Source: Marinifilum fragile JCM 15579
Lineage (GTDB): Bacteria; Bacteroidota; Bacteroidia; Bacteroidales; Marinifilaceae
DNA: 64,000 nt
Reading direction: 5' to 3'
NCBI RefSeq assembly: GCF_001310955.1
Contig: NZ_BAZX01000002.1
Coordinates: 1-64,000 of the forward strand
Part shown: positions 15,141 to 25,447 of the stretch, piece by piece
Numbering within the stretch: position 1 is the stretch's first letter
Layout of the letters: the number at the start of each line of letters is the position of its first letter
Notes under the pieces: generated by a model
Database searches by the model: none
What the model was told of the DNA's origin: nothing
The model's input: the letters and a program-made list of their open reading frames with translations, nothing else
Position numbers and translations under genes: made by a program

Positions 15141-16616
15141 TTGAATCCTCTTAAGAAACTTGCTGGAGAAACTGCTATCTATGGAGTAAGCTCTATTGTT
15201 GGTCGATTTTTAAATTGGCTATTAGTACCTCTGTATACTTATATTTTTGCTCCGGATGAATATGGTATAGTTGCCAATCTGATGTCGTATGTAGCCTTAT
15301 TTTTGGTGTTACTCACATATGGGATGGAAACGGGATATTTTCGTTTTGCAAATAAGGAAGGCAAAGCAGATATTACATTTACAACTGGTTTTTTAAGTTT
15401 AAGTGTATCCACACTGGTTTTTTGGCTATTGATTTTTATTTTTTTGAATCCCCTGGCCGATTATTTAAAAATCTCGGATCACAAGGAGTATATATTATTG
15501 TTGGCCACAACATTGGGTTTAGATGCCATAACAGCTTTGCCATTTGCAAAACTTCGACTACAGAATAGAGCTTTTCGTTATGCAGGGCTGAAGCTCATTA
15601 ATATATTTACCAATTTGGGTATCAATTTGTTCTTCCTGGTTCTATGTCCGTGGATACATGAAAACTTTCAGAATATTCCTATTGAATCAATTTGGAATCC
15701 CAATATTGGTGTTGGCTATATATTCATTGCTTTTTGTGTAGCATCCGTTATTAATTTCCTTTTGTTGCTGCCAGATCTTAAATCCTTAAAGTTTAAAATG
15801 AATTCTGGATTGCTTAAGGAGATTCTATCTTATTCCTGGCCAATATTAGTTGTAAGTGTTTGTGGGCAGATCAATTTGAATTTGGATAAAATGTTGATGC
15901 CTAATTTAATTCCAGAATCTATGGATCCGATGTATCAAACCGGAATTTATGGTGCGAATTATAAGTTGGCGGTTATTATGACCTTGTTTATTCAAGCATT
16001 CAGATATGCATTTGAACCCTTCTTTTTTGCACAATCAAAACAAGAAAACTCACAGCAGGTTTATGCAGATGTTCTTAAATACTTTACAGTTTTTTGTTTA
16101 TTAATTTTCTTGGGCGTAATGTTCTACATTGACATCGTAAAACTGTTGATTAAATCCAATTATCATGAGGGATTAAGTATTGTTCCATATGTACTTCTCG
16201 GAAATTTGTTCTTCGGTGTTTTCTTTTCATTATCGCTGTGGTATAAGTTAAGCGATAAAACAAGGTACGGAGCCATTATGGCGATACTAGGATCGGTAAT
16301 TACGATTGTCTTAAATATTGTTCTTGTTCCTAAAATAGGATATCAGGGTGCAGCCTATGCAGTATTCCTTTGTTTCGGTATCATGATGGTAGTTTCGTAT
16401 TTACTGGGACAAAAACATTACCCAGTTCCATACGATATTAAGAGAATACTTTTCTATTTCATTTTCGCTATGATTCTTTTTGCAGTTGCTTCTCAAATAC
16501 AAATTGATAATCAATGGATTAAAATGTTTGCAAAGACTCCACTATTATTGGCTTTTATTGGCATTGTAATTCATAAAGAAAAATTATGGGGAGTGCTAAA
16601 AAGACGCTCAAATTAA
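15141..16616 (+). CDS. Oligosaccharide flippase family protein (Wzx/MATE-like)
   Basis: A 491-aa integral membrane protein with about 14 transmembrane segments. It begins at TTG with NPLKKLAGETAIYGVSSIVGRFLNWLLVPLYT, the typical amphipathic entry and first helix of polysaccharide exporters. It likely flips a lipid-linked saccharide across the inner membrane (family knowledge; the substrate is unknown). The TTG start is chosen because no ATG precedes the conserved N-terminus and a -7 element is well placed upstream. It heads the conserved cluster with dut, the nucleotidyltransferase and the TPR, DUF4292 and M23 genes. Confidence 0.88.
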   Translation: MNPLKKLAGETAIYGVSSIVGRFLNWLLVPLYTYIFAPDEYGIVANLMSYVALFLVLLTYGMETGYFRFANKEGKADITFTTGFLSLSVSTLVFWLLIFIFLNPLADYLKISDHKEYILLLATTLGLDAITALPFAKLRLQNRAFRYAGLKLINIFTNLGINLFFLVLCPWIHENFQNIPIESIWNPNIGVGYIFIAFCVASVINFLLLLPDLKSLKFKMNSGLLKEILSYSWPILVVSVCGQINLNLDKMLMPNLIPESMDPMYQTGIYGANYKLAVIMTLFIQAFRYAFEPFFFAQSKQENSQQVYADVLKYFTVFCLLIFLGVMFYIDIVKLLIKSNYHEGLSIVPYVLLGNLFFGVFFSLSLWYKLSDKTRYGAIMAILGSVITIVLNIVLVPKIGYQGAAYAVFLCFGIMMVVSYLLGQKHYPVPYDIKRILFYFIFAMILFAVASQIQIDNQWIKMFAKTPLLLAFIGIVIHKEKLWGVLKRRSN

Positions 16617-16724
16617 ATAGGAATCAGACTTTCTTAATCAAGAATTTATCTTTCATAAGAGAGATGAATAATGTATCTTAGCGAATCGATAAAGTAGAGT
16701 GTAAAAACTTCAAAATAATAGCAC

Positions 16725-17159
16725 ATGAAAGTAAAAATCGTTAATAAATCGAAGCACGATTTACCTAAATACAGCACTGAATTATCAGCAGGAATGGATT
16801 TAAGAGCAAATTTGAATGAACCAGTTTTTCTTAAATCATTAGAAAGAAAATTAATTCCTACCGGTTTGTTTATTGAGTTACCAGCCGGATACGAGGCTCA
16901 AATTCGTCCAAGAAGTGGTATGGCATTAAAAGAAGGCATTTCAGTTTTGAATACACCAGGAACCATTGATGCTGATTACCGTGGCGAGATTGGTGTGATC
17001 TTGGTGAACCTATCCAATCAGGTTGTGGAAATTAAAGATGGTGACAGAATCTGTCAAATGGTAATTGCATCACACGAAACGGTGCAATGGGAATCAGTGG
17101 AAGATTTAGAAATATCAGAACGTGGTGCTGGTGGATTTGGTCACACAGGAAAAGCTTAA
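16725..17159 (+). CDS. dut: Deoxyuridine 5'-triphosphate nucleotidohydrolase
   Basis: Hydrolyses dUTP to dUMP and pyrophosphate, preventing uracil incorporation and feeding dTMP synthesis. The 144-aa length is normal for the trimeric enzyme. The five conserved motifs are visible: [45 protein letters not shown] and the C-terminal GAGGFGHTG arm. It lies 108 nt after the flippase and 93 nt before the nucleotidyltransferase. The downstream gap holds an AATTCGGAT/ATCCGAATT inverted repeat (17175-17222) that may attenuate transcription. Confidence 0.97.
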   Translation: MKVKIVNKSKHDLPKYSTELSAGMDLRANLNEPVFLKSLERKLIPTGLFIELPAGYEAQIRPRSGMALKEGISVLNTPGTIDADYRGEIGVILVNLSNQVVEIKDGDRICQMVIASHETVQWESVEDLEISERGAGGFGHTGKA

Positions 17160-17252
17160 TCGTTAAAAAATATTAATTCGGATTGATTCTTAAGCCTAAA
17201 TCTTAAATTTGATCCGAATTTTAGTTAATTTAAACATTACTACTACAAAGCA

Positions 17253-18256
17253 ATGAAAATTATTGTACCTATGGCAGGAATGGGGAAGCGTATGCGTCCT
17301 CATACATTAACAGTGCCAAAACCATTAATTCCTATTGCAGGAAAACCTATTGTTCAACGATTGGTTGAAGAGATTGCAAAAGTTTCGAATGAGAGCATCG
17401 AAGAAATTGCTTTCATAATTGGAGATTTTGGCAAGGAAGTTGAGAATCAGTTATGTGCGATAGCTGAAAATATTGGAGCAAAGTCGAGCATTTATTACCA
17501 AAATGAAGCTTTGGGAACTGCACATGCAATTCATTGTGCTGCAGAATCACTATCGGGAAAAGTTGTTGTTGCTTTTGCTGACACATTATTCAAAGCTGAT
17601 TTTGTACTTGATGCTGAGGCAGACAGTGTGATTTGGGTACAGAAAGTTGAAGATCCATCAGCATTTGGAGTAGTAAAACTTGATGCAGAAAATAGAATTA
17701 CCGATTTTGTTGAAAAACCTCAGGAGTTTGTTTCTGATTTGGCAATTATCGGAATTTATTACTTTAAAGATGGTGAAAACCTAAGAAATGAATTACAGTA
17801 CTTGTTGGATAACAAGGTCGTTGTGAATGGTGAATACCAGTTAACCGATGCGTTGGAAAACATGAAGAATAAAGCTTGGTATTTAAGCCGGGTCAGGTTA
17901 TTGAGTGGATGGATTGTGGTAATAAGGATGCTACAGTTCATACTAATCAAAGAATTCTTGAATATCATAAAGATGATGAGTTGGTATGTAATTCATCGAT
18001 TATTGAGAACTCAATTGTTATTCCTCCATGTTACATTGGAGAAAATGTAAAAATAAAGAACTCTATTGTTGGACCACACGTATCTGTGGGAGCAGGAACA
18101 GTAGTAAGTAATACATTGGTTCGCAATACAATTGTTCAACGCAATTCGTACCTGGAACATTTAAATCTTGAAAATTCTATGATTGGAAATCATGTAGATA
18201 TTCAAGGTGATGTTGCAGAGTTAAATGTTGGCGATTTTGCGAGCTTCACAAAATAG
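17253..18256 (+). pseudogene. Sugar-phosphate nucleotidyltransferase, frameshifted
   Basis: A nucleotidyltransferase that activates sugar-1-phosphates, related to GlmU/RmlA-type enzymes. The N-terminal GT-A fold shows the signature MAGMGKRMRPHTLTVPKPL, and the C-terminal half has hexapeptide-type repeats (IENSIVIPPCYIGENVKIKN, VGPHVSVGAGTVVSNT). The frame is lost at 17873-17876. AATAAAGCTTGG reads NKAW and runs out of homology, whereas one extra base (probably G, giving AAA GGC TTG) joins NK to LVFKPGQVIEWMDCG. Both halves are otherwise intact and would give about 334 aa. The deletion is most likely a sequence error. The TPR gene starts 7 nt downstream, so the genes are cotranscribed. Confidence 0.88.
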
Positions 18257-18263
18257 ATAAAGG

Positions 18264-20036
18264 ATGAAGGCGGGAAGAAAGTTGTTATTATCAATCTTGG
18301 TTGGAGGCTGTGTTCTATGCAGCATTCCTTCTCATGCAAAGAATGTAAAATCTACCAAAAAGGATAAGCTTCAAAAGGAAGTAAAACTAACGGAACAGCA
18401 AAGGTTGGAATTCGATTATGCTTTTGCAGAGGCCACCAAGGCCATTTTACTTGGTGAGGTAGAAAAAGGAATTTCTTTGTATGTTTCCTGCCTTAAAATA
18501 GACCCTTCGAGTGCTGTTGTACGATACGAATTAGCAAACATCTATCTAAACAAAGAAGACTACAACAGTGCTCTTGAATTGGCTCGAGGTGCAGTATCAC
18601 AGCAGCCACGTAACCTTTGGTATCAGATTCAATTGGCTAATATTTACCAAAAGAAAGGGATGATTGATCATGCCTGTAAAGTTTACGACGACTTGATTGA
18701 AATGTATCCGGAAAGAGATGATTTCTTTTACTTGCAAGCCGCCTTATATGCTTCTGTGGAGAAGTTTAAAGAAGCAATAGAGGTTTATGATCGTTTGGAA
18801 AAAAAGGAAGGAATTCAGGAAGGTGTTTCTCTCGAAAAGGAGAGACTTTACATTAAAATGGGAGATAAGAAATCGGCATATACAGAGGTGCAAAAGTTGA
18901 TAAAAAAATATCCATATCGTGCTGATTTTTATGGCATGTTGGCCGATTTGTACTTGACTGATAACGAAGAAGAGAAAGCCTTTAAGCAGTATCAGGAAAT
19001 TTTAAAAATTGATCCAAATAATGGTTTGGTTCACTTTTACCTGGCAGATTTTTATAGGAAAAAGGGAGAAATAGAAAAAGCCAATACTTCATTGGCAAAA
19101 GCTTTTGCGCAAGAAGAAGTGGAGGCCGATCAGAAAATCCAATACTTAATTGCCATGTTAATGGCCCCTGATCAACCTGAATTATCCGATGATTATTTGA
19201 AATCTTTACTTGATACCTTGGTTAAAGTACATCCTGGACACGTTCGTGTGCATGCTTTGTATGCTGACTTTTTAAGAAAAAGAAAAGACAACGAAGGAGC
19301 TAAATATCATCTGGAAAAGGTATTGGAAGACGAAAAATCCAATTATGTAGTTTGGGAGGAATTGTTGCTAATTTATAATGAACTATTGGATTTTGATGGT
19401 ATGTTAAAAGTAAGTACTGAAGCATTAACATACTTCCCAAGTCAACCACTTTTGTATGTATTTAAAGGAGTTGCAGCGGCTCAAAAGAATGATTATAACA
19501 CCGCCATTAGTGCATTCGAAAATGGAATGATGTATGTTGGCGATAATGTAAAGTTGCGTATACAGTTCAGAACTTATATGGGTGATGCTTATTATCAGAA
19601 TGGTATTGCTGATAAGGCGTTTAAAGCCTACGATGAAGTTCTTTTGTTTGAGCCTGATAATGTGATTGTACTCAATAATTACAGCTATTACCTTTCGGTT
19701 CGAGGAGAACAACTTGAAAAGGCAAAAAAAATGAGTTCAAAATGTATTGCCTTGGAGGCGGAAAACCCAACTTATTTGGATACTCATGCTTGGGTTTTAT
19801 ACCGATTGGGAGAATACAAAGAGGCAAAGGAAATCATGGAAAAGGCCTTGCAATTTGGAGGTAATGATTCTGCTGTACAAGTTGAGCATTATGGCGACAT
19901 TCTTTACAGGTTAGGAGAAGGTGAAAAAGCCATGGAAGAGTGGAAGAAAGCAATGGAGTTGGGAGAAGGTTCAGAAAACCTTGCAGAAAAAGTAAAAACA
20001 GGAACAATTCCTGAAGAACAAGAAGATGAAGAATAA
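18264..20036 (+). CDS. Tetratricopeptide repeat protein, exported
   Basis: A 590-aa protein with a signal peptide (MKAGRKLLLSILVGGCVLCS, which could include a lipid-modified Cys16 or Cys19, although the lipobox is imperfect). It has about ten to twelve TPR motifs from residue 45 to 570 (for example AVVRYELANIYLNKEDYNSALELA and EEKAFKQYQEILKIDPNNGLVHFYLADFY-type units). TPR arrays mediate protein-protein contacts; the neighbours suggest a role in envelope assembly. Its last 11 nt overlap the start of the DUF4292 gene, indicating translational coupling. Confidence 0.88.
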   Translation: MKAGRKLLLSILVGGCVLCSIPSHAKNVKSTKKDKLQKEVKLTEQQRLEFDYAFAEATKAILLGEVEKGISLYVSCLKIDPSSAVVRYELANIYLNKEDYNSALELARGAVSQQPRNLWYQIQLANIYQKKGMIDHACKVYDDLIEMYPERDDFFYLQAALYASVEKFKEAIEVYDRLEKKEGIQEGVSLEKERLYIKMGDKKSAYTEVQKLIKKYPYRADFYGMLADLYLTDNEEEKAFKQYQEILKIDPNNGLVHFYLADFYRKKGEIEKANTSLAKAFAQEEVEADQKIQYLIAMLMAPDQPELSDDYLKSLLDTLVKVHPGHVRVHALYADFLRKRKDNEGAKYHLEKVLEDEKSNYVVWEELLLIYNELLDFDGMLKVSTEALTYFPSQPLLYVFKGVAAAQKNDYNTAISAFENGMMYVGDNVKLRIQFRTYMGDAYYQNGIADKAFKAYDEVLLFEPDNVIVLNNYSYYLSVRGEQLEKAKKMSSKCIALEAENPTYLDTHAWVLYRLGEYKEAKEIMEKALQFGGNDSAVQVEHYGDILYRLGEGEKAMEEWKKAMELGEGSENLAEKVKTGTIPEEQEDEE

Positions 20037-20892
20037 ATTACATTCAAAAATATACCTGGGAGCCATGGTTTTAATCATGGCTTTTATTCAGTTTTCGTGT
20101 AAAACAACCTACGATCTTGGTGTGATAAAGGCTAAACCAATGTCGGATGCAAAGTTGTATAGAAATTTAATAGATAGTAGTATTCATTACAACACCTTGT
20201 TCGTGAAGAAATTCTCGGCTAATTATACTGTTGACGGTGTAAAGAAGAGCTTCAAAGGTGCAATTAAAATTCAAAAAGACAGTCTGATTTGGATTTCAAT
20301 AACCGCTCCGGTTGGAGGTTTAGAGGTGGCACGTTTAATGATTAGTCAGGATTCGGTTAAGATGATAGACAGATTGAAAAAGAAATACTTTATAGATGAC
20401 TATGATTTTTTTAGAGAAAAACTGAATGTAGATTTTGATTTTAAATCACTTCAAGCAATTCTGACCAACTCAGTTTTTCAGACAACAAATGGAGAAAAAG
20501 AAAAATCATTTATTCGTAGTTTTAATGGACGAATTATTGATAATATGTATGTTTTTACTTCCGAAAAATCACGAAAAGTCGATCGGAAACTTCGTAAGGA
20601 TAAGTTAAAAAGATTATCTCGATTTGGATACCAAAGAGTTGATATTGATCCGTCATTAATGAGAATTACAGATGTTTTGGTTAAGGATTTTGATGATTTA
20701 CAGGATGTAAGTGTAAAATACAGGGATTTTAAAATGTATGAGGATCGTAAATTCCCACAGCGACTAAGTTTCGAGGTGGTTGATCCAAAACATTTATTAT
20801 CTTGTAGTATTAAATTTAATAAGATTGCTTTCGACGAAGAATTGAAGTTTTCTTTTAAAATTTCAAGTAAGTACGAAAGAATATATCCTTAA
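20026..20892 (+). CDS. DUF4292 family lipoprotein
   Basis: The 288-aa protein has a lipoprotein signal (hydrophobic residues 8-23, then FSC with Cys25 followed by KTTYDL). The mature part resembles the LolA/LolB-like beta-sheet fold of DUF4292 proteins (FVKKFSANYTVDGVKKSFKG, DSLIWISITAPVGGLEVARL, FPQRLSFEVVDPKHLLSCSI). These proteins are thought to act in outer-membrane lipid or lipoprotein handling, which is inference from fold and context. The gene overlaps the TPR gene by 11 nt and precedes the M23 gene by 8 nt. Confidence 0.85.
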   Translation: MKNKLHSKIYLGAMVLIMAFIQFSCKTTYDLGVIKAKPMSDAKLYRNLIDSSIHYNTLFVKKFSANYTVDGVKKSFKGAIKIQKDSLIWISITAPVGGLEVARLMISQDSVKMIDRLKKKYFIDDYDFFREKLNVDFDFKSLQAILTNSVFQTTNGEKEKSFIRSFNGRIIDNMYVFTSEKSRKVDRKLRKDKLKRLSRFGYQRVDIDPSLMRITDVLVKDFDDLQDVSVKYRDFKMYEDRKFPQRLSFEVVDPKHLLSCSIKFNKIAFDEELKFSFKISSKYERIYP

Positions 20893-20900
20893 AATAGATT

Positions 20901-22127
20901 ATGGGTGTGTCAATAAAAAGATTCCTTAACTTTCTGCTATGCATAATTATTCTACTGGTAACTTTATCTTTAGATGGATTTTCGCAGACAAGTATATCAT
21001 CACTAAAAAAGCAAAAAGAGCAGAACGAAAAAGATATTGCATACACCAATACGCTCATAATAAATACGGTAAAGGACAAGAAAGTAAGTTTGGGGCGATT
21101 GAATTTACTGAACCAAAGAATTCAGTCAAGGCAATCTTTAATAAGCTCCATTGAGGCTGAAATAGGCTATATTGGAAATCAGATTCTTCAAAAGAATAAA
21201 GACATCTCGAAATTGGAAGATGAATTGGAGAAATTAAAAAAGCAATATGCTAAGGTTATTGTTTACGCTTACAAGCAAAAAAATTCCTACGAAAAATTAA
21301 TGTTTTTACTCTCTTCCAAGGATTTTAATCAAGCTTACAAAAGATACAAATACCTTCAGCAATTTTCTGAATACAACAGAAAACAAGGAAAAACTATTGG
21401 AGTTAAAAAGGATTCCTTATCGGCAAAAATTGTTGAATTAAATAAAGTTAAGGCCGAAAAAGTTAGTCTTTTGGTACAAAAAACAGAGGAAAATAACAAG
21501 TTGTCTGCCGAAAAATCACAACAATCAGCCCTGGTTCAGAAGTTAAAAAAGCGCGAAAAACAACTTCGTGATGATTTAAGAAAGCAAAAGAGATACGCTC
21601 AAAAACTACAAAAGGAAATTCAAAAAATTATAGAACAACAGGCGCGATTGGCCAAAAAATCGAGTAAATCTTCAGGAAAATATGCGATAACTCCAGAGGA
21701 CAAAACACTCTCCATATCTTTTGATAAGAATAAAGGAAAATTGCCTTGGCCAACCAAAACCGGTTTTATTTCCGAAAAGTTTGGAGAGCATCCACACCCG
21801 GTTTTAAAGCATGTTACTGTTCGAAACGATGGTGTTAATATTACCACAGATTCCAAATCGGATTGTAGGTCGGTGTTTAAAGGTGAGGTTACTCACATTC
21901 TTTCCATGCCTGGTTTAAATAATGTAGTGATTATCCGTCATGGTGAGTTCTTCTCGGTATATTCAAATTTGGCAAGTGTGAATGTAAAAAAGGGAGATGT
22001 AGTCCAATCAAAAGAAAAAATTGGTGTAGTTTACACTGATAACGCCCAAGATCAAACAGTGTTAAAATTCCAATTGTGGAAAGGAAGTACCAAATTAAAT
22101 CCTGCCCAATGGTTGTATCGTAACTGA
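20901..22127 (+). CDS. EnvC-like murein hydrolase activator, peptidase M23 family
   Basis: The 408-aa exported protein has a signal sequence (residues 5-28, LNFLLCIIILLVTLSLDGFS) and then a long coiled coil rich in Lys, Glu and Gln (about 30-255). A C-terminal LytM/M23 domain follows (about 290-400; GFISEKFGEHPHPVLKHVTVRNDGV, VVIIRHGEFFSVYSNL). The zinc-ligand HxxxD pattern is degenerate: the region expected to hold His-x3-Asp reads HVTVRNDGV, as in catalytically inactive EnvC proteins. It therefore probably activates amidases during cell separation rather than cutting peptidoglycan itself. It ends the conserved envelope cluster. Confidence 0.88.
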   Translation: MGVSIKRFLNFLLCIIILLVTLSLDGFSQTSISSLKKQKEQNEKDIAYTNTLIINTVKDKKVSLGRLNLLNQRIQSRQSLISSIEAEIGYIGNQILQKNKDISKLEDELEKLKKQYAKVIVYAYKQKNSYEKLMFLLSSKDFNQAYKRYKYLQQFSEYNRKQGKTIGVKKDSLSAKIVELNKVKAEKVSLLVQKTEENNKLSAEKSQQSALVQKLKKREKQLRDDLRKQKRYAQKLQKEIQKIIEQQARLAKKSSKSSGKYAITPEDKTLSISFDKNKGKLPWPTKTGFISEKFGEHPHPVLKHVTVRNDGVNITTDSKSDCRSVFKGEVTHILSMPGLNNVVIIRHGEFFSVYSNLASVNVKKGDVVQSKEKIGVVYTDNAQDQTVLKFQLWKGSTKLNPAQWLYRN

Positions 22128-22150
22128 TTGTATTGCGTAGAAGATAAGTA

Positions 22151-25100
22151 ATGGAAAATAATCGGGATATTTTTATTGCGAAACTGGATCGATTTATTCG
22201 CAAATACTACCAAAATTTACTGTTACGTGGATTTCTGCTATGTCTTGTATTGCTTTTAAGTTACTTTTTCCTAATCTCTTTTTCCGAGTATTTCTTATAC
22301 CTATCGGTAGCTGTTAGAACAACATTAATCTTTTTTTCAGTTGTATTAATTATCGTTTTAGGGTATCAGTTTCTAATTCGCCCAATTGTTGGATTATTAA
22401 AAATTGGAAAACGAATTTCGTATCGACAAGCAATTGGTATTATTTCAACACATTTTCCAAATCTTCAGGACAAACTAATCAATACACTGGAATTAACGGA
22501 ACAAGCCGAACAAATTAATCAAAATGAGAATTCTTTGCTCTTGGCCAGTATCAACCAAAGAATCGAATCGGTTAAAATTATCCCTTTCCGAACAGCTGTT
22601 TCTTTTAAGGCGAATTATAAATATTTAAAGTACTTGTTTGTCATTTTAACTGTTATTGTTTTTGTGCATTTTTTAATCCCAGATATGTACTCAAATAGTA
22701 CGGAAAGACTTGTAAATTACGACACGAAATACACTCCACCTGCTGATTTTTCTTTTGTGTTGGATAGTTGGACAGGAATAGCAGTTAAAGGCTCTAATTT
22801 CAGCTTAAAAGCTCATACCAAAGGGAAGTACATTCCAAGCGAAGTCTACTTGCTTACAGACAATTCGAGATTTTTGATGAAAAAAGAAAATTCGATAGAA
22901 TTTTCCTATTTATTTCGAAATATCAACTCTGATATCAGTTTTCGATTGCAATCAGGAAAAGTAATTTCTGAAGAATTTAAAATTAAGGTGATTTCGAAAC
23001 CAACTATTAAAAATTTTTCTATTTCAATAAAATCTCCTGCCTATACAAAATTGCCTTTGCGGATTGAAAAAAACATCGGAGATATCAGTGTACCAGAGGG
23101 TTCTAGTTTAGAGTGGATGTTCGAAACTGATTTTTCAAGTGCAGGAGAATTGATTTTTTCTGATTCCCTAAACCCTAACCCAGTAATTTTAGATGGAAAT
23201 AGACTTAAGTTTTCTCGAAAAATCAGGAAACAAAATTCATATAGAATTTATCTAAGTAATAAAGAATTTAATAGAGAATCCTATGCAAAATACAATGTTG
23301 ATATAATCCCAGATTTGTATCCGCAAATTAAAATTGCAAGTATCCAAGATTCGTTAATTGAATCGGGATATTATTTCCGAGGTCAGATAAAAGATGATTA
23401 TGGGTTTTCAAAATTGAGATTTGTTTACGAAGCCGATAATTTATCTCCGGTTTATATTCCTATATCATTGAATCGAAATTTGAGCACACAGGAGTTTTTC
23501 TTCTCTTTCGATTTTGCATCTGAAAATTTTGAAGAGGGAAGTAACGTAAAATATTATTTTGAAGTTTTCGATAATGATGGTATTAATGGTGTAAAGAAAG
23601 TAAGTTCACAACAGTTCAATTACTACATACCTGATTCGAAACAACTTTATGATTTGAATATTGCTATTCAGGGTAGCATTGGAAGTAAAATTAACCAAAG
23701 TATCCAATTAAGCGAATCCATTCAACAAGATATTCTGCGTATGCAAAAAAACACTTTGGATGGATCGGCAGAAAAATGGCAACAGGAACAATTGCTAAAT
23801 GAAATAGGAAACAAGAAAAAACAGTTAGATAATTTGTTACAAGAGGTGCTTCAGGATAATCAACGTAAAAACCGCTTGATGAATTCGGCAGGAATGGATG
23901 ATCCTCTTTTAATGGAAAAGCAAAAGCAAATAGAAGATTTGCTTGAAAAAATAATGGATCCTGATCTGCAGAAATTATTCGAGGAGTTTAACAAACTGGC
24001 AGAAGACCTTAAATCTGAAGACATCAATAAATTAGGAAATCAACTAAAAATGTCAGTTGATGATTTTCAAAAACAATTGGATAGAAATCTACAACTACTG
24101 GAAAGATACGAAATTGAAGTTCGTGTTAAGCAATTGACAGAGCGAATAAATAAATTGGCTGAAGATCAGGATATATCGGCTAGTAAGTACAGAAAGGAAG
24201 CTGAAAAAATAAAGCAAGATCAGAAGTTGGGACAGCAAAAATGGAACGAGCTCAAAGAAGATTTAAAAGATGTACTTGATAAAAATTCCTCTATCCAAAA
24301 GCCATATGATTTTGATGGAGATTTGAACGACCTCCAAGACCAAATTGATGAAATGATACAAGAATCAAATCAACTTTTTGAGAATAACAAAATTGGGAAA
24401 GGGGCAAAAAATATGAAAAACACTTCTTCCAAACAGAAGAATTTTGCTCAAAAGTTGAGTGATAATATTGCCAATAGCTCATCAGTTCAAATGAGTGCTG
24501 ATATTGGGAATTTGGTTCGATTAATGAATAATCTAATCGAATTTTCATTTCAGCAAGAAGAGGTTTTAAATGGCTTTAAAAGAATTGCTTATGTAAATCC
24601 AATGTATTCTGAAATGATTGAAAAACAAGGTGATCTAAAAGAGGAGTATGTTCTTATACAAGATTCTTTAATTGCCTTATCAACACGATCTTCTCAAGTT
24701 GCTTCCTTAATCGGTAATCGGATTTTTAATATTGAAAATGAGTTGGAGAAAGTAATTAGCGAAGTAAATGAGAGAAGAACAATACAGGCAGCAACAACGC
24801 AACAAAAAGTTTTGACTGATGTTAACGAGTTAAGTGTATTTTTATCGGAGGCTTTAAAACAGATGATGGAGCAAATGGCAAATGCTATGCCTGGAGATCA
24901 AATGGGAGATAAAAAAGGAGGTCAACCATCTTTTTCAGGTTTGAAATCTGATCAAAAATCGTTAAAAAGGATGCTGGAAGAATTAATTTCCGAGATGAGA
25001 AAAGAAAATTTTGGAAAAGTTCCCAATGAGAAGTTGGGAAAATTTTTACAGCAGCAAGAAATGTATCGTCAAAATTTGCAAGAAATGCTCCAAAATGGAG

Positions 25101-25447
25101 GTCTTGGAAACGAAAGTGATAAAATCTTACATGAAGTGATGAAAATGCTTGACCAAATGGAGTCGGACATTTCTAATTTTTCAATAAATTCGAATATGAT
25201 TTTACGCCAAAATCGTATTTTTTCAAAATTATTGGAAGCCGAAAATGCACATAAAGAAAAAGATTTTGATAAGAAACGAGAAAGTAAATCAGGAAATATT
25301 TTAAAATTGAGTAACCCTAGAGAAATATTTGAGTATAAAAGAGTACGAACAAATTTTGAAGGAGTATTTTATGACTCAAATGTAAAATTATTCGACTATT
25401 ATAATAAGCTGTACTTGGATTATATGATAAAACTTAATAATGACTAA
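22151..25447 (+). CDS. DUF4175-like large membrane protein, 1098 aa
   Basis: Three transmembrane helices near the N-terminus (about residues 24-48, 54-78 and 157-178) are followed by a periplasmic beta-rich region (180-500). A very long helical, glutamine- and lysine-rich coiled-coil region (500-1060) is rich in MEQ, QMxDQ and Lys-Leu-Leu patterns. The architecture matches the uncharacterised DUF4175 proteins of Bacteroidota and alphaproteobacteria. Role unknown; an envelope scaffold is plausible. It starts 23 nt after the EnvC-like gene and overlaps the next gene by 8 nt, so it belongs to the same transcript. Confidence 0.82.
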   Translation: MENNRDIFIAKLDRFIRKYYQNLLLRGFLLCLVLLLSYFFLISFSEYFLYLSVAVRTTLIFFSVVLIIVLGYQFLIRPIVGLLKIGKRISYRQAIGIISTHFPNLQDKLINTLELTEQAEQINQNENSLLLASINQRIESVKIIPFRTAVSFKANYKYLKYLFVILTVIVFVHFLIPDMYSNSTERLVNYDTKYTPPADFSFVLDSWTGIAVKGSNFSLKAHTKGKYIPSEVYLLTDNSRFLMKKENSIEFSYLFRNINSDISFRLQSGKVISEEFKIKVISKPTIKNFSISIKSPAYTKLPLRIEKNIGDISVPEGSSLEWMFETDFSSAGELIFSDSLNPNPVILDGNRLKFSRKIRKQNSYRIYLSNKEFNRESYAKYNVDIIPDLYPQIKIASIQDSLIESGYYFRGQIKDDYGFSKLRFVYEADNLSPVYIPISLNRNLSTQEFFFSFDFASENFEEGSNVKYYFEVFDNDGINGVKKVSSQQFNYYIPDSKQLYDLNIAIQGSIGSKINQSIQLSESIQQDILRMQKNTLDGSAEKWQQEQLLNEIGNKKKQLDNLLQEVLQDNQRKNRLMNSAGMDDPLLMEKQKQIEDLLEKIMDPDLQKLFEEFNKLAEDLKSEDINKLGNQLKMSVDDFQKQLDRNLQLLERYEIEVRVKQLTERINKLAEDQDISASKYRKEAEKIKQDQKLGQQKWNELKEDLKDVLDKNSSIQKPYDFDGDLNDLQDQIDEMIQESNQLFENNKIGKGAKNMKNTSSKQKNFAQKLSDNIANSSSVQMSADIGNLVRLMNNLIEFSFQQEEVLNGFKRIAYVNPMYSEMIEKQGDLKEEYVLIQDSLIALSTRSSQVASLIGNRIFNIENELEKVISEVNERRTIQAATTQQKVLTDVNELSVFLSEALKQMMEQMANAMPGDQMGDKKGGQPSFSGLKSDQKSLKRMLEELISEMRKENFGKVPNEKLGKFLQQQEMYRQNLQEMLQNGGLGNESDKILHEVMKMLDQMESDISNFSINSNMILRQNRIFSKLLEAENAHKEKDFDKKRESKSGNILKLSNPREIFEYKRVRTNFEGVFYDSNVKLFDYYNKLYLDYMIKLNND

